From a bacterium (GTDB taxonomy: Bacteria > Babelota > Babeliae > Babelales > Vermiphilaceae), in the NCBI GenBank assembly GCA_021818945.1, contig JAKASV010000001.1:36221-100220 (forward strand): a DNA stretch of 64,000 nt, given 5' to 3'. The translations under genes were made by a program, and so were the position numbers. Positions within the stretch are counted from its first letter, which is position 1; every line of letters starts with the position of its first letter. This document shows positions 54,626-63,889 of this stretch, in pieces. Under the pieces are notes generated by a model. The model ran no database searches. It was not told the origin of the DNA and saw nothing but the letters and a program-made list of their open reading frames with translations.

Positions 54626-56314
54626 TCATTTTCTAATAGGATTTCTGGCGTTTTGCATTGCTTGTAATTCTTTATACACTGCTAATACGACGCTGTCCCA
54701 ATAAAAAGGAGCCGGCTGTTTGAAAATACGCATGGTCGGATACCAGGGTGAATCTGTCCGATTTGCAATCCAACGCCAATCAGTTTGATAAGGGAGCATG
54801 AGCCATACAGGTATGGCCATTGCGCCTGCTAAATGTGCAATCGCAGTATCAACTGTAATAACTAAGTCCATATGGTGTAAGACTGCCGTCGTGTCCATAA
54901 AAGGTCCATGGGAGTGATCGAAATCTTTGTCAAATATGATAATATTTTTACAAGGCTTGGGCGTAGATCCATTGTTAATTTGCAAATTATAAAAATTAAT
55001 ATTCGGAATTGAACATAGTAATGAAAGTTTTTCAAAGGAGATATTACGTCGTGCGAATGGTTGTCGTCGCATGTCATTTGTAGTATCTGACTGCCAACAG
55101 AGTCCAACCTTGAGATAATTGTTTTGAGCAAGTTTTGTACCCCAGTACTGAATTAGCGTTGGATCAGCAGTTATATAGGGAACAGTATCCGACATTGCAG
55201 ATTCGGGTAGACATAAGATTGCAGGGAGACTCATTATAGTTGCATGAGCATCTACATGAGGTATCTGTGCCAATGTTTGGCCCTGAACAATTATATGGTC
55301 AATAAATGGTAAACGTGATAATAATGGAACAAGCGATTGTGATATGCATGCGGTGACAGTTGCGCCTAGCTTTTTAATATGTTGCGCACAGCGTATCCAC
55401 TGAATTGTGTCACCAAGTCCACCCTCTTGCTGAAGTAAAATATGTTTTCCTTCTAGGGTACCATCATTAATCCAGTCTTTAAGTTGTTTGCTATAGCGAT
55501 CAGTTTTTAATAAAAATCTATCATGTTGAGCCCAGCCTTCTTTAAAATTGCCCATGGCAAGTAAGGTATGTCCAAGAGCAAAATGAGACTCATCACGGTC
55601 GGGGTATAGCTTAATTATTGTTTTTAGCAGATCGATTGCTCGATCAAAATTTCCTACAGTTTTATGAACAAAAGAGAGATTATGCATAATGGAGGCATTA
55701 TCAGGTTGTTTGCTATGAAGATATTCAAGAATTTTTAAACTTTCTGGGGCATTTCCAACTATTATAAAAAGGTTTGACATGGTAAAAGAAGTTTCGATAT
55801 CGTCAGGTATGCCATTTTTTAAGGCTTGAAGTAAATGTGCTTCTGCTTTCACAAGATCTTCTTTGTCGCACAAGATACGAGCAAGTTCAATATGAGCTCT
55901 GACACAGGCTGGCTCTTTTTCGATGGCTTTTTCAAAAAATTGTATTGCAAGTTCTGTATTGTTTTGTTGAATATGTACTAGACCTGTTTGTACATAGGCC
56001 TTGGTATAAGCAGGGTTATGTGCAATTGCTGCTTCAAATTCTTTGATTGCGCAAGCGGGATTCTTTAAAAGTAGATAGGCCATTCCGCAATTATAGTAAG
56101 CTTGTGTGATAGAAGGAGCACTATGCTGAACTTTTTTGAAATTGATTATTGCTTCCTCTAACTTGTTTTCCTGAAATAGTGTACAGGCTCGATCGAAAAT
56201 TTCGTGCGCGTACTCACTTTTATTAATAGGCTCTATGCAAAAGTTCAATCCGCAACTGGCCACTATAATAACCATGAAGGCACATGTGCAGTTAATCTTT
56301 TTGTTTCTTTGCAT
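54626..56314 (-). CDS. Exported TPR-glycosyltransferase (copy 3)
   Basis: 562 residues. The N-terminus (CTCAFMVIIVASC) is a signal with a possible lipobox VASC. TPR repeats fill residues 30-270 (AYYNCGMAYLLLKNPACAIK, AYVQTGLVHIQQNNTELAIQ). The C-terminal half is a GT-B-like domain of the kind fused to TPRs in many bacteria: EGGLGDTIQWIRCAQHI, a VTACISQSLVPLLSRLPFID block, KVGLCWQSD, then FMDTTAVLHHMDLVITVDTA, AHLAGAMAIPVWLMLPYQTD and NRTDSPWYPTMRIF. The start overlaps the previous stop by 23 bases. A sugar donor would be needed outside the cytoplasm. Confidence 0.8.
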   Translation of the reverse strand: MQRNKKINCTCAFMVIIVASCGLNFCIEPINKSEYAHEIFDRACTLFQENKLEEAIINFKKVQHSAPSITQAYYNCGMAYLLLKNPACAIKEFEAAIAHNPAYTKAYVQTGLVHIQQNNTELAIQFFEKAIEKEPACVRAHIELARILCDKEDLVKAEAHLLQALKNGIPDDIETSFTMSNLFIIVGNAPESLKILEYLHSKQPDNASIMHNLSFVHKTVGNFDRAIDLLKTIIKLYPDRDESHFALGHTLLAMGNFKEGWAQHDRFLLKTDRYSKQLKDWINDGTLEGKHILLQQEGGLGDTIQWIRCAQHIKKLGATVTACISQSLVPLLSRLPFIDHIIVQGQTLAQIPHVDAHATIMSLPAILCLPESAMSDTVPYITADPTLIQYWGTKLAQNNYLKVGLCWQSDTTNDMRRQPFARRNISFEKLSLLCSIPNINFYNLQINNGSTPKPCKNIIIFDKDFDHSHGPFMDTTAVLHHMDLVITVDTAIAHLAGAMAIPVWLMLPYQTDWRWIANRTDSPWYPTMRIFKQPAPFYWDSVVLAVYKELQAMQNARNPIRK

Positions 56315-58022
56315 GGTACTCTTTTACAAAAGGGGCAAGCGCATCATGGATTTCGTCTATAACATGCGTCCAAGTGCCTGCTACTTTTTGTCTATAAAGA
56401 CGCATGGTTGGATACCATGGACTATCCGTTCGACCGAGCAACCAGCGCCAATCTGCAGGTTTTGGCAGTATGACCCAGACAGGGACGCCGAGCCCGCCAG
56501 CAAGATGTGCAATCGAAGTATCAACAGTAATAACCAGATCAAGATTTTTCATCAGAGCTGCTGTATCCATAAATCTGCCATGGTCTCGGTCAAAACTGTC
56601 GTCAAAATGGTGAATAATGAAACCTTCAGGAACTGTTTCATCCATGTTTGTATCATGCTCTTTTTGTAAGCTATATATACTTACTTCAGGTATAGTGCCT
56701 AGAGGAGCAAATAGTGCTGGGCGCATAGATTTGGATGTGACAGCCATACGTAAAAAATGAGTACTGTAATTCGGATTGCCTTGCCAACAAATACCTATTT
56801 TAAACTTCTTATCTGCTCTCAATTTTTCTTTCCAAAATTCAATAAGCTCTTGTTTTGCAAAAAGATACGGATGCATAGATGGTATGGTATTTTCTTGGGT
56901 ATTGAGAATATGCGGTACTGTCATAAGTGCAGCTTGGGCGTCAAATGTTTTAGGTATGGGTCCTAGTTCAATGACCTTGTCTATATAAGGGCACAGTGCA
57001 ATTATTTTTACTAAGCAGGGTTGGACAGCTGCTATAACGTATGCGCCTTTGTCTTTTGCAACTTTGGCATATCTAATAAATTGGAACGTATCACCAAGCC
57101 CTTGTTCTGCATGAAGATATAAAGTTTTTCCTATCAAATTTGAGCCGTCCCAGAGAGGTTGACTAAAGATGCGTTCATGCATGGTTCCCTGTTTCCACCG
57201 CCATTCATATTCTTTCCAGCCTTCAGTAAAATTTCCTAGGGTCAGGTATGTTGTGCCTAATGCAAAATGTGCTTGGGCATAATCCTTCGATCTTGCTATC
57301 ACCTGTTTACATGTTTTGATTGCTTCATCTAATTTGTCGAGCTTTTTGAGTGTATAAGCAATGTTATACATAACACTTAAGCTGTCAACACCAGATTCTT
57401 GTATTGCTTGGTAGATTTCATACGCTACTTCCTGACTATAGTGCAGATTAAGGGTGTTTGCGTATTCCAAAAGTAATTGACTATGTGTAGGCTCAACAAG
57501 CAGTGCTTTGCGGAAATGAAGGATCGCATCATCGAGATTGCCCTGTGCATGATACAGGTTGGCTAATTTTTGCTCAAATTCTCGATTAGTGGCACTATTT
57601 TGAATGAGAACGTTGCATTGTACGATTGCTTGGTCATACTGTTGCTTATTTTGTAAATATTCGATGATTTTTAAGCGAGCTTTTGTATGATTCGGATTAT
57701 AGGTAAGAGTCTCTAAAAATTCCTTGTAAGCATCATCGTATTTGCCCTGGGCCGCCAGAACTATGCCCCAGTTAAAGTGGGAACTTGCAATCTTTGGTTC
57801 AAGAGTGATACTGCGTTGATAATGGTAGCTGGCGCCATCTAAATCATGTTGATTAAATAGTGCACCTGCAAGATTGAAATGGGCCATAAAGCTTTTTGGA
57901 TCACGTGCAACGTCTGCCTGATATGTTGCCAATAGTTCAGACTGATCAGCAATAGTATGTTGATTGTGCAAAATAAGCGAACCGGTGAAGGCGATAATGA
58001 TAGAAAATTGACAAACTTTCAA
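56292..58022 (-). CDS. Exported TPR-glycosyltransferase (copy 2)
   Basis: 576 residues with a signal peptide (CQFSIIIAFTGSLIL). About eight TPRs (FNLAGALFNQHDLDGASYHY, HFNWGIVLAAQGKYDDAYKE, HFALGTTYLTLGNFTEGWKE) precede the same C-terminal domain as its neighbours: AEQGLGDTFQFIRYAKVAKD, PYIDKVIELG, KIGICWQGNPNY, FMDTAALMKNLDLVITVDTS, AHLAGGLGVPVWVILPKPAD and LGRTDSPWYPTMRLYR. A close paralogue of the genes on either side, in an operon of three. Confidence 0.82.
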   Translation of the reverse strand: MKVCQFSIIIAFTGSLILHNQHTIADQSELLATYQADVARDPKSFMAHFNLAGALFNQHDLDGASYHYQRSITLEPKIASSHFNWGIVLAAQGKYDDAYKEFLETLTYNPNHTKARLKIIEYLQNKQQYDQAIVQCNVLIQNSATNREFEQKLANLYHAQGNLDDAILHFRKALLVEPTHSQLLLEYANTLNLHYSQEVAYEIYQAIQESGVDSLSVMYNIAYTLKKLDKLDEAIKTCKQVIARSKDYAQAHFALGTTYLTLGNFTEGWKEYEWRWKQGTMHERIFSQPLWDGSNLIGKTLYLHAEQGLGDTFQFIRYAKVAKDKGAYVIAAVQPCLVKIIALCPYIDKVIELGPIPKTFDAQAALMTVPHILNTQENTIPSMHPYLFAKQELIEFWKEKLRADKKFKIGICWQGNPNYSTHFLRMAVTSKSMRPALFAPLGTIPEVSIYSLQKEHDTNMDETVPEGFIIHHFDDSFDRDHGRFMDTAALMKNLDLVITVDTSIAHLAGGLGVPVWVILPKPADWRWLLGRTDSPWYPTMRLYRQKVAGTWTHVIDEIHDALAPFVKEYHAKKQKD

Positions 58023-58032
58023 CCTATTTTCC

Positions 58033-60390
58033 TTAATGTTTTATCTGCTTTGCTTGTTCTAATTTTTTAATTTCTCGTTTTAAGTTATTTTTGAAAGTAC
58101 AAATCCATTGACGTTGTGCCTCAAGATCATCATATTCAGGACTAAATATTGATTGTTGATGTATTTTCTTTTCAAGATTATACAAAAGCTTATTACAATA
58201 GAGAAGACATACCGTTAAATCCTTCAATTGGGGAATATTTTTTACAAGATGATCATATTTCTTTTGATCTTGTACTTGATTGTTCATCAATAGTGATAAT
58301 TCTTGAATGTTAATACTTGTATCTGCTTGTATAGCTTCTATCGTAAGTTTATCAATGAATTCTTCAATCGATTGTGATTCCTGCTTTTCATCAGATTTTT
58401 TATGTGGCTGACGACTTTCTCTAGTAGTTTCTTGAACTACGGGCAAAGTGGTTTTAGGTAAGGTAGATTCAATTAATTTCTGTTTTTGAGAGATCATGTT
58501 TTGGGATTGTCTGTTTTGCGGGATATAGTCTTTGAGTGCCTGAATTACCTCTTTCATACTGCTTTGCCAGTCGCCTGGAGTTTTTTGCCTGAATAGCCGA
58601 ACATTTGGATACCATGGGCTGTCTGTGCGGTCTAACATCCAGCGCCAATCTGCAGGGTTTGGCAGCAATATCCATGTTGGTTTGCCCAGTGCAGAGGCAA
58701 GATGTGCGATCGATGTGTCTATGGTGATAACCAGATCAAGATTGGTAATGATAGCTGCAGTATCCATAAAACTGCCATGTTCTTCGTCAATCTCTTTGCC
58801 AAAATCTATGATAGATGCGGTGAATTGCTTAAGTTGATCTGTGCCATTAACTTTTTGGAGACTGTAGAAACTACATCCTTGGACATTCGTCAAAGGCAAA
58901 AAATTCTGTAGGGAAGTAGATTTTGCCGATACAGCTAACTGCAATAATTGTGTGCGATATTGAGCATTGCCTTGCCAACAAAGGCCGACATTAAATGTTT
59001 TAGTATTGAGCTTGGTTTTCCAATAGGTAGCAAGAACCTGATCTGCCTTAATATAGGGAATATCATTATAGATTGTGTTTACACGAGTATTGAGTACATA
59101 AGGCAAACTCATGAGAGGAATCTGATAATCATATGGTGGTATTGACTCGCCGGGCAAAATCACTTTATCAATATAATTACAGCATGTTTGTAATAATGTT
59201 TTGAGAGGCTTTTGAGCTACTATAATAATGTGTGCCTTTTTTTCGTGTAATAGTTTTGCATAACGAATAAATTGAAAGGTATCGCCAAGTCCCTGTTCAC
59301 ATTGAATTACGATTGTTTTATCTTCGTAAGATGTACCATCGAAGTAAGGTTTATCGCCAATAGAAGGTTTTGATTCATTATATGCTTGCCAGCGCCATTC
59401 ATATTCGGGCAATCCCAGGTCAAATTGACCGAGTATCAGATGACAAAGACCTAAGCTGAAATGTGCCTGTGCATCATTAGGTGCTCGCTCACATACTTTG
59501 TTGAAAACTTCTATGGCTTGTTGTACATGCCCCTGACGTTTTAAAACGTAGCCAATATTGTTGAGAGCGCTGTTCAAGCTGGGGTCAATTTCAAGCGCGC
59601 GTTGGTATAATTCGAGCGCTTGCTCATTATTGTCAGCCATCGTGTGAGTATTTGCAAGTTCCATTATATAGGTTGTAGATTTTGGTTCTAACTCAACTGC
59701 GCTATAAAAGGCTTCAATGGCTTTATCAAATTTGTTTTGATCACGATACAAACAGCCCAATTGCCTTAAAATGAGAGCGTCTTTTGGATTGATTGCAAGA
59801 GATTTGTTAAAGATCTCTAAAGCTTGATCTTTTTTGCCAAGTTTTTCAAGCAACAGGCCTAAGTGTAAGTAAGCTCTTGTATAATCTGGCCTGAGACGGA
59901 TAGCTTCTTGAAAATGTGCTATCGCATCATTAATTTCATCTTTCTTTTTATAACATAACCCTATATTGTGCTGAGTAACAGCGCTCCCAGCATTAATTTC
60001 GGCTGCTTTTTTATAGCTTTCAAGTGCCTTATCAATTTCTCCTTTATTAAATAGTAGATTGCCAAGATAAAGATGTGCTTTGAAGTTTGTAGGATTAATT
60101 GCTAGTGCTTTGTAATAGAAAGTGGTCGCCCCATCAATGTTGCCTTGTCGTATACAGGATTGCGCTTTTTGTATGAATTCTTCATCGTGCGACTCTGAGC
60201 TTTTTTTTAGGGTGGGATTAATTTTTTTTGTGTTATCTTTTACCATTGAATCATATACTGCTTGAGTAGATGGCGCATTGAGTGGTTTTCCTATGACTTT
60301 GAGTTCGCAGCAATGTAATAGACAGATGTTTGGTAACAAGGTGGATAGCGAACCGATGATAATATGACGTCTGCTGATTAATGTCTTCAT
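58033..60390 (-). CDS. Exported TPR-glycosyltransferase with C-terminal extension (copy 1)
   Basis: 785 residues, first gene of a three-gene operon. Hydrophobic N-terminus (HIIIGSLSTLLPNICLL), TPRs from about residue 65 to 310 (HLYLGNLLFNKGEIDKALES, THTMADNNEQALELYQRALE), then the same C-terminal domain: CEQGLGDTFQFIRYAKLLHE, VGLCWQGNAQYR, FMDTAAIITNLDLVITIDTS, AHLASALGKPTWILLPNPAD and DRTDSPWYPNVRLF. A further 170 residues (from about 615) are charged and helical or coiled-coil (KKLEQAKQIK). The overall plan resembles O-GlcNAc-transferase-type TPR-glycosyltransferases, but donor and acceptor are unknown. Confidence 0.82.
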   Translation of the reverse strand: MKTLISRRHIIIGSLSTLLPNICLLHCCELKVIGKPLNAPSTQAVYDSMVKDNTKKINPTLKKSSESHDEEFIQKAQSCIRQGNIDGATTFYYKALAINPTNFKAHLYLGNLLFNKGEIDKALESYKKAAEINAGSAVTQHNIGLCYKKKDEINDAIAHFQEAIRLRPDYTRAYLHLGLLLEKLGKKDQALEIFNKSLAINPKDALILRQLGCLYRDQNKFDKAIEAFYSAVELEPKSTTYIMELANTHTMADNNEQALELYQRALEIDPSLNSALNNIGYVLKRQGHVQQAIEVFNKVCERAPNDAQAHFSLGLCHLILGQFDLGLPEYEWRWQAYNESKPSIGDKPYFDGTSYEDKTIVIQCEQGLGDTFQFIRYAKLLHEKKAHIIIVAQKPLKTLLQTCCNYIDKVILPGESIPPYDYQIPLMSLPYVLNTRVNTIYNDIPYIKADQVLATYWKTKLNTKTFNVGLCWQGNAQYRTQLLQLAVSAKSTSLQNFLPLTNVQGCSFYSLQKVNGTDQLKQFTASIIDFGKEIDEEHGSFMDTAAIITNLDLVITIDTSIAHLASALGKPTWILLPNPADWRWMLDRTDSPWYPNVRLFRQKTPGDWQSSMKEVIQALKDYIPQNRQSQNMISQKQKLIESTLPKTTLPVVQETTRESRQPHKKSDEKQESQSIEEFIDKLTIEAIQADTSINIQELSLLMNNQVQDQKKYDHLVKNIPQLKDLTVCLLYCNKLLYNLEKKIHQQSIFSPEYDDLEAQRQWICTFKNNLKREIKKLEQAKQIKH

Positions 60391-60464
60391 AAGAACTCCT
60401 TTTGGTAAAGTTTAATGCTGAGATCTTTATACTAAAAAAGCTTTTGAAAGTAAAAAAAAATTTC

Positions 60465-60494
60465 AAAAAAAAGACCCCCGAATGTTCGAGAGTC
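60465..60494 (-). terminator. Intrinsic terminator of the nucleotide transporter gene
   Basis: On the minus strand GACTCTCGAA and TTCGGGGGTC pair along 10 bases with two G-U pairs and no mismatch, followed by TTTTTTTT. It sits just downstream of the nucleotide transporter gene and separates it from the TPR-glycosyltransferase operon. Confidence 0.8.
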
Positions 60495-60520
60495 TCGTTT
60501 TGGATTGATATATGTACTTG

Positions 60521-61876
60521 TTATTTTACGATTTTGTTTTCTTTTTGCAAGGTGTCAAATGCTCCGCTGACATAGCTTGCCGCAAATATCCAGATGCCTA
60601 CCACTCCAAGCGAAAGAAAAGTTCCCAGAGTGAGTAATGTTGGAAGTGATGTGCTCAATGAGTTGTTAACACCCGCACCAAAAGTTTTAAGTAATCGTGC
60701 ACCAAATGCGTCTATCCATCCTTTTGTCTTGAACTTGACGTCTTTACTTGTTGGTATGTAGAGCACTTCTTTTGAAGGATTATTTAATGCATAATTTAAC
60801 CCCTTTATAAGAACTACTGCACCAAAAAATACCCACATCAATTGATAAGGATTTGCGCCAAGATAATACATGGTAAACACAGTTGTAACCGTCACGCCTA
60901 TGATAGCAGGAAAGCTTATGAGACTAAATTTTAGACCAAATTTACGCATGAAAAAGCTTGTGCCAAACATGGCGAATAAAAGTGATACAACACCTATAGC
61001 AGATCCTTCAAGGCCTTTAAACCAGGCAAATGCTGCGCCGCCGTCGACCTTTGAAGGGTAGTTTGAACTTATGAGCATCCCTTTTTGAAAATCTAAAATA
61101 GTACCAATAAATTCGTACAAAGTTGCAATGGCAAATACTCCCATTAAATATGATCGAGTCATTAATAAACGCAGGCCTTCAATAAATCCTGTGCCGCCAT
61201 TTTTTTCTGAAGATGGTGATGGATGTTGGGTTTGTTCTTCCGGTACAACACGTGAGTAAAAACTTATGATCATGGGAACCGCAAAAACTAAAAGACCAGA
61301 AACGCCAAAAAATACCGGGAGTCCAAAACGAGCTCCGTACGTAGTTATCAATAGTGGCCCTATGATGGTTCCTACTTGCGTGCAGGTCGCAATCATAGCG
61401 TAGCCACGCTTTGCTGAATCGGTTGTTGTATTGCTTGCAACAAAGGCCCAAAAAAGTGCAGGCATGATTGAGCCAAAGCTTTCAATGAAGATGTATGATG
61501 CCCACCCTAAAACATTACCAGGAATGAATGACCATTGATGCGCAGAGATTTGTTGGGGATTTGATAGCATATAACCTAAAGCTATAAAACCGGCTCCATA
61601 AAAACTGCAAACAATATAAAAGACCGTCTGTTTTTTGAACCAGTCAACAAGTTTGCTATAAAATATTACTGCAAGACCCACAAAAATGAGCGATGTGATT
61701 TTTGCCCATGGTTGATAATGGAATCCTACGTGTAAATCGAAAATAGGATCCTTCATGGTCTTTAATAACCAGTAGACGCCTATAACAAGAAAGAAAATTG
61801 ATGCTAGTATGCCAAACTTCTTTACTTCTTGCGCAGTCAAATCTCCCCAAATAGCCCTTAAAGGCCTTGGTAACAT
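60521..61876 (-). CDS. NTT-family (Tlc-like) nucleotide transporter
   Basis: 451 residues with about 11-12 membrane segments. The N-terminal LTAQEVKKFGILASIFFLVI and VYWLLKTMKDPIFD, the middle YIFIESFGSIMPALFWAFVA followed by a short linker and AKRGYAMIATCTQVGTIIGP, are the classical ATP/ADP translocase pattern of Rickettsia, Chlamydia and other intracellular bacteria. Members either exchange ATP for ADP or import nucleotides; the type cannot be told here. Strong indicator of life inside a eukaryotic host. It has its own terminator. Confidence 0.92.
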   Translation of the reverse strand: MLPRPLRAIWGDLTAQEVKKFGILASIFFLVIGVYWLLKTMKDPIFDLHVGFHYQPWAKITSLIFVGLAVIFYSKLVDWFKKQTVFYIVCSFYGAGFIALGYMLSNPQQISAHQWSFIPGNVLGWASYIFIESFGSIMPALFWAFVASNTTTDSAKRGYAMIATCTQVGTIIGPLLITTYGARFGLPVFFGVSGLLVFAVPMIISFYSRVVPEEQTQHPSPSSEKNGGTGFIEGLRLLMTRSYLMGVFAIATLYEFIGTILDFQKGMLISSNYPSKVDGGAAFAWFKGLEGSAIGVVSLLFAMFGTSFFMRKFGLKFSLISFPAIIGVTVTTVFTMYYLGANPYQLMWVFFGAVVLIKGLNYALNNPSKEVLYIPTSKDVKFKTKGWIDAFGARLLKTFGAGVNNSLSTSLPTLLTLGTFLSLGVVGIWIFAASYVSGAFDTLQKENKIVK

Positions 61877-62154
61877 AAATCCTCCTTACCCATAAAAATG
61901 ATATATAACTATTCTATCAAACTATCAAAATTAAACTTTTTAAAAAAACATAAAAGCTGACGCATGTTTAATTGTTGCGCAACTTTTAAATATGACCATT
62001 AGCTCATTGACCGATGATCTAAGCGCTGTATCTTATGTGGTATCTCCAAGAGAAAAGTATTGAATTTTTTAGAAACTAATAAAAACTATGTACATAAGTA
62101 TTTTCTCATAAACTTTGCAAAAAAGCAACTTTCTGCGAGCTAGTTGCTGGCAAT

Positions 62155-62397
62155 ATGAATTTATCAGCAAAAGAACAAGTAAAAGCTTATAACAGACGCT
62201 GGCCAATCGACAAATCTTTTCGTTCGCAAAAACAATATCTTGGGTTAACTGATTGCCAAATGTGTAGTGCAGGCAAACAGACTTTTCACATATTCAATGT
62301 CTTTCTTGCCTACTCTTTGGCAACTCTTGAGAAAATTGCCAATGGGACAAATTCAGTCGAAAACATTTTAAACGCCTGGGCAGTATGTCAAATTTAA
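62155..62397 (+). pseudogene. Remnant of an IS4-like DDE transposase
   Basis: An 80-codon frame with YNRRWPIDKSFRSQKQYLGL followed by TDCQMCSAGKQTFHIFNVFL. This is the C-terminal signature of IS4-type transposases, RWxIExxFRxxKQxLGLxxCQ and a following H, but the catalytic Glu of RWxIE is Asp here and the rest of the gene is absent. Nothing recognisable remains in the gap 61877-62154. A dead fragment. Confidence 0.7.
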
Positions 62398-62400
62398 GAT

Positions 62401-63522
62401 TCAATTGTTTTGTTTTTTCCATGTTTTGATATATTCTTTGAGCTGATCGAGTCCATTCTTAGATATGGTAGACGTTAAAGCATGGGGTTGATATTCTGAA
62501 AATGTTTTCAAAACTTCTGGATCGTTGCCAACCATGTCTATCTTATTAAAGGCATACAAGATTTCTTTGTTTTGGAGGCCCAAGTCATCGAGAATCTCTC
62601 GAACTATGCTCATATGGCTTTCCCAATTTGGATCTGAGGCATCGATAACTTCGATAAGTAAATCTGCGTATTGCAATTCTGCCAACGTTGACTTGAAAGC
62701 ATCAATTAAATTATGAGGGAGGTTCTGAATGAAGCCAACAGTGTCAGAAATAAGTCCTTTTTTTTGATTATCAATATAGAGTTCCCGAGTGGTGGTATCA
62801 AGTGTCGCAAAAAGTCTATCTTCTGCCAATACATCACTTTTAGTGAGTGCATTGAGTATGCTCGATTTGCCGGCATTGGTGTATCCAATCAAACAGATAA
62901 GTGGCAGACTTGATTCGAGCCTGCGCTTTCGTTGTGTTGTGCGTACTTGTTCGATTTGCACGAGTTCTTTTCTGAGCTTTAAGATCAAATTTTCAAGATG
63001 GCGGAGTTCCCGCTCTTTGGCAGTTTCACCAGCGCCGCTGCGCAACCCAAGAATACCAGCCTGCTGTGACATATGTACACCGCGGCCAGAAACACGCGAT
63101 TTTTTGTGCTGAAGCATGGCTATTTGAACCTGGGTTTTACCTTCTGCCGAATGTGCCGCTTTTTCAAAAATTTCTAGAATAAGCTGGGTACGGTCAAATA
63201 CCTTGCAATGCAGGTAGTCGCTCAAATTTCGTTCCTGTTGAACAGAAAGGGGTTCAGAAACGACGACGTGATGAACATCATGTTCATCACAAACTTTCTT
63301 AACTTCCTCGAGTTTGCCTTTGGTGATAAAGTAGGCTGTATCAATGTCGCGGATACGCATAAAGAGTGTTAAATCTGTGCATAATTGATTCGATTTAGCA
63401 AGATTAACAAATTCTTGAAAATAGCCTTCGATATTCCGGGTACGATTATACGGGGCGTGGACACCAAGCAGGAGTACGGTGCACGTAGGCGCCTGCGGGT
63501 CAAATACAGGTTCTTTTTTCAT
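62401..63522 (-). CDS. hflX: GTPase HflX
   Basis: 373 residues. Ribosome-associated GTPase that splits stalled ribosomes. An N-terminal HflX domain (VLLLGVHAPYNRTRNIEGYF; KVFDRTQLILEIFEKAAHSA with EGKTQVQIAML) and a glycine-rich GVHMSQQAGILGLRSGAGET are followed by the G domain: G1 GYTNAGKSS, G2 TTTRELY, G3 DTVGF, G4 NKID. The C-terminal end is short, as in many family members. All G motifs are intact. Confidence 0.95.
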   Translation of the reverse strand: MKKEPVFDPQAPTCTVLLLGVHAPYNRTRNIEGYFQEFVNLAKSNQLCTDLTLFMRIRDIDTAYFITKGKLEEVKKVCDEHDVHHVVVSEPLSVQQERNLSDYLHCKVFDRTQLILEIFEKAAHSAEGKTQVQIAMLQHKKSRVSGRGVHMSQQAGILGLRSGAGETAKERELRHLENLILKLRKELVQIEQVRTTQRKRRLESSLPLICLIGYTNAGKSSILNALTKSDVLAEDRLFATLDTTTRELYIDNQKKGLISDTVGFIQNLPHNLIDAFKSTLAELQYADLLIEVIDASDPNWESHMSIVREILDDLGLQNKEILYAFNKIDMVGNDPEVLKTFSEYQPHALTSTISKNGLDQLKEYIKTWKKQNN

Positions 63523-63556
63523 AGTATGTACAGTATAAACAGGTTGGATCAGAATT

Positions 63557-63889
63557 TCAAATGATTATTAAACACGGAATAACTGTCGGAGGAGTCCAGT
63601 TGCCATCTAATACGGCTTGCTTTGGCCAGTATAATCTCATAACTAAATCGAATGTATCAGTTGGTGCTGGCAACCAGTTTGTTTCTTTATCTTTGCCGTG
63701 AGAATCATGTTGAATATAGATGTCCATTGATCCATCGTTATTGCTTATTAATCTGTCGCGTTGACCAATATTATATCGATTAAGTGGGTTATTCATGAAA
63801 AATAGCTCTGTGTTATACATAGTCAAAGACTAAAAGGCATGTGCTGGCGGCAGGTTATCTTCCGTAAAATGTATTATATCCCACATTGA
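63557..63889 (-). pseudogene. C-terminal fragment of a DUF1254/DUF1214 protein
   Basis: A 110-codon frame encodes the end of a DUF1214 domain: LPPAHAF, then (after TAG) SLTMYNTELFFMNNPLNRYN, DGSMDIYIQHDSHGKD, NWLPAPTDTFDLVMRLYWPK and LDGNWTPP. Family members have a conserved Trp between F and SLTMY (AFWSLTMY); the TAG here replaces it, a single TGG to TAG change. A TGA at 63890 ends the frame upstream, and the N-terminal part of the gene is absent. A clear relic. Confidence 0.75.

Noticed and set aside
53269..63832. Reassignment of TAG to an amino acid, because two genes have in-frame TAG
   Set aside because: rpoB and other intact genes end at TAG, so TAG acts as a stop; the two cases are better explained by mutation.
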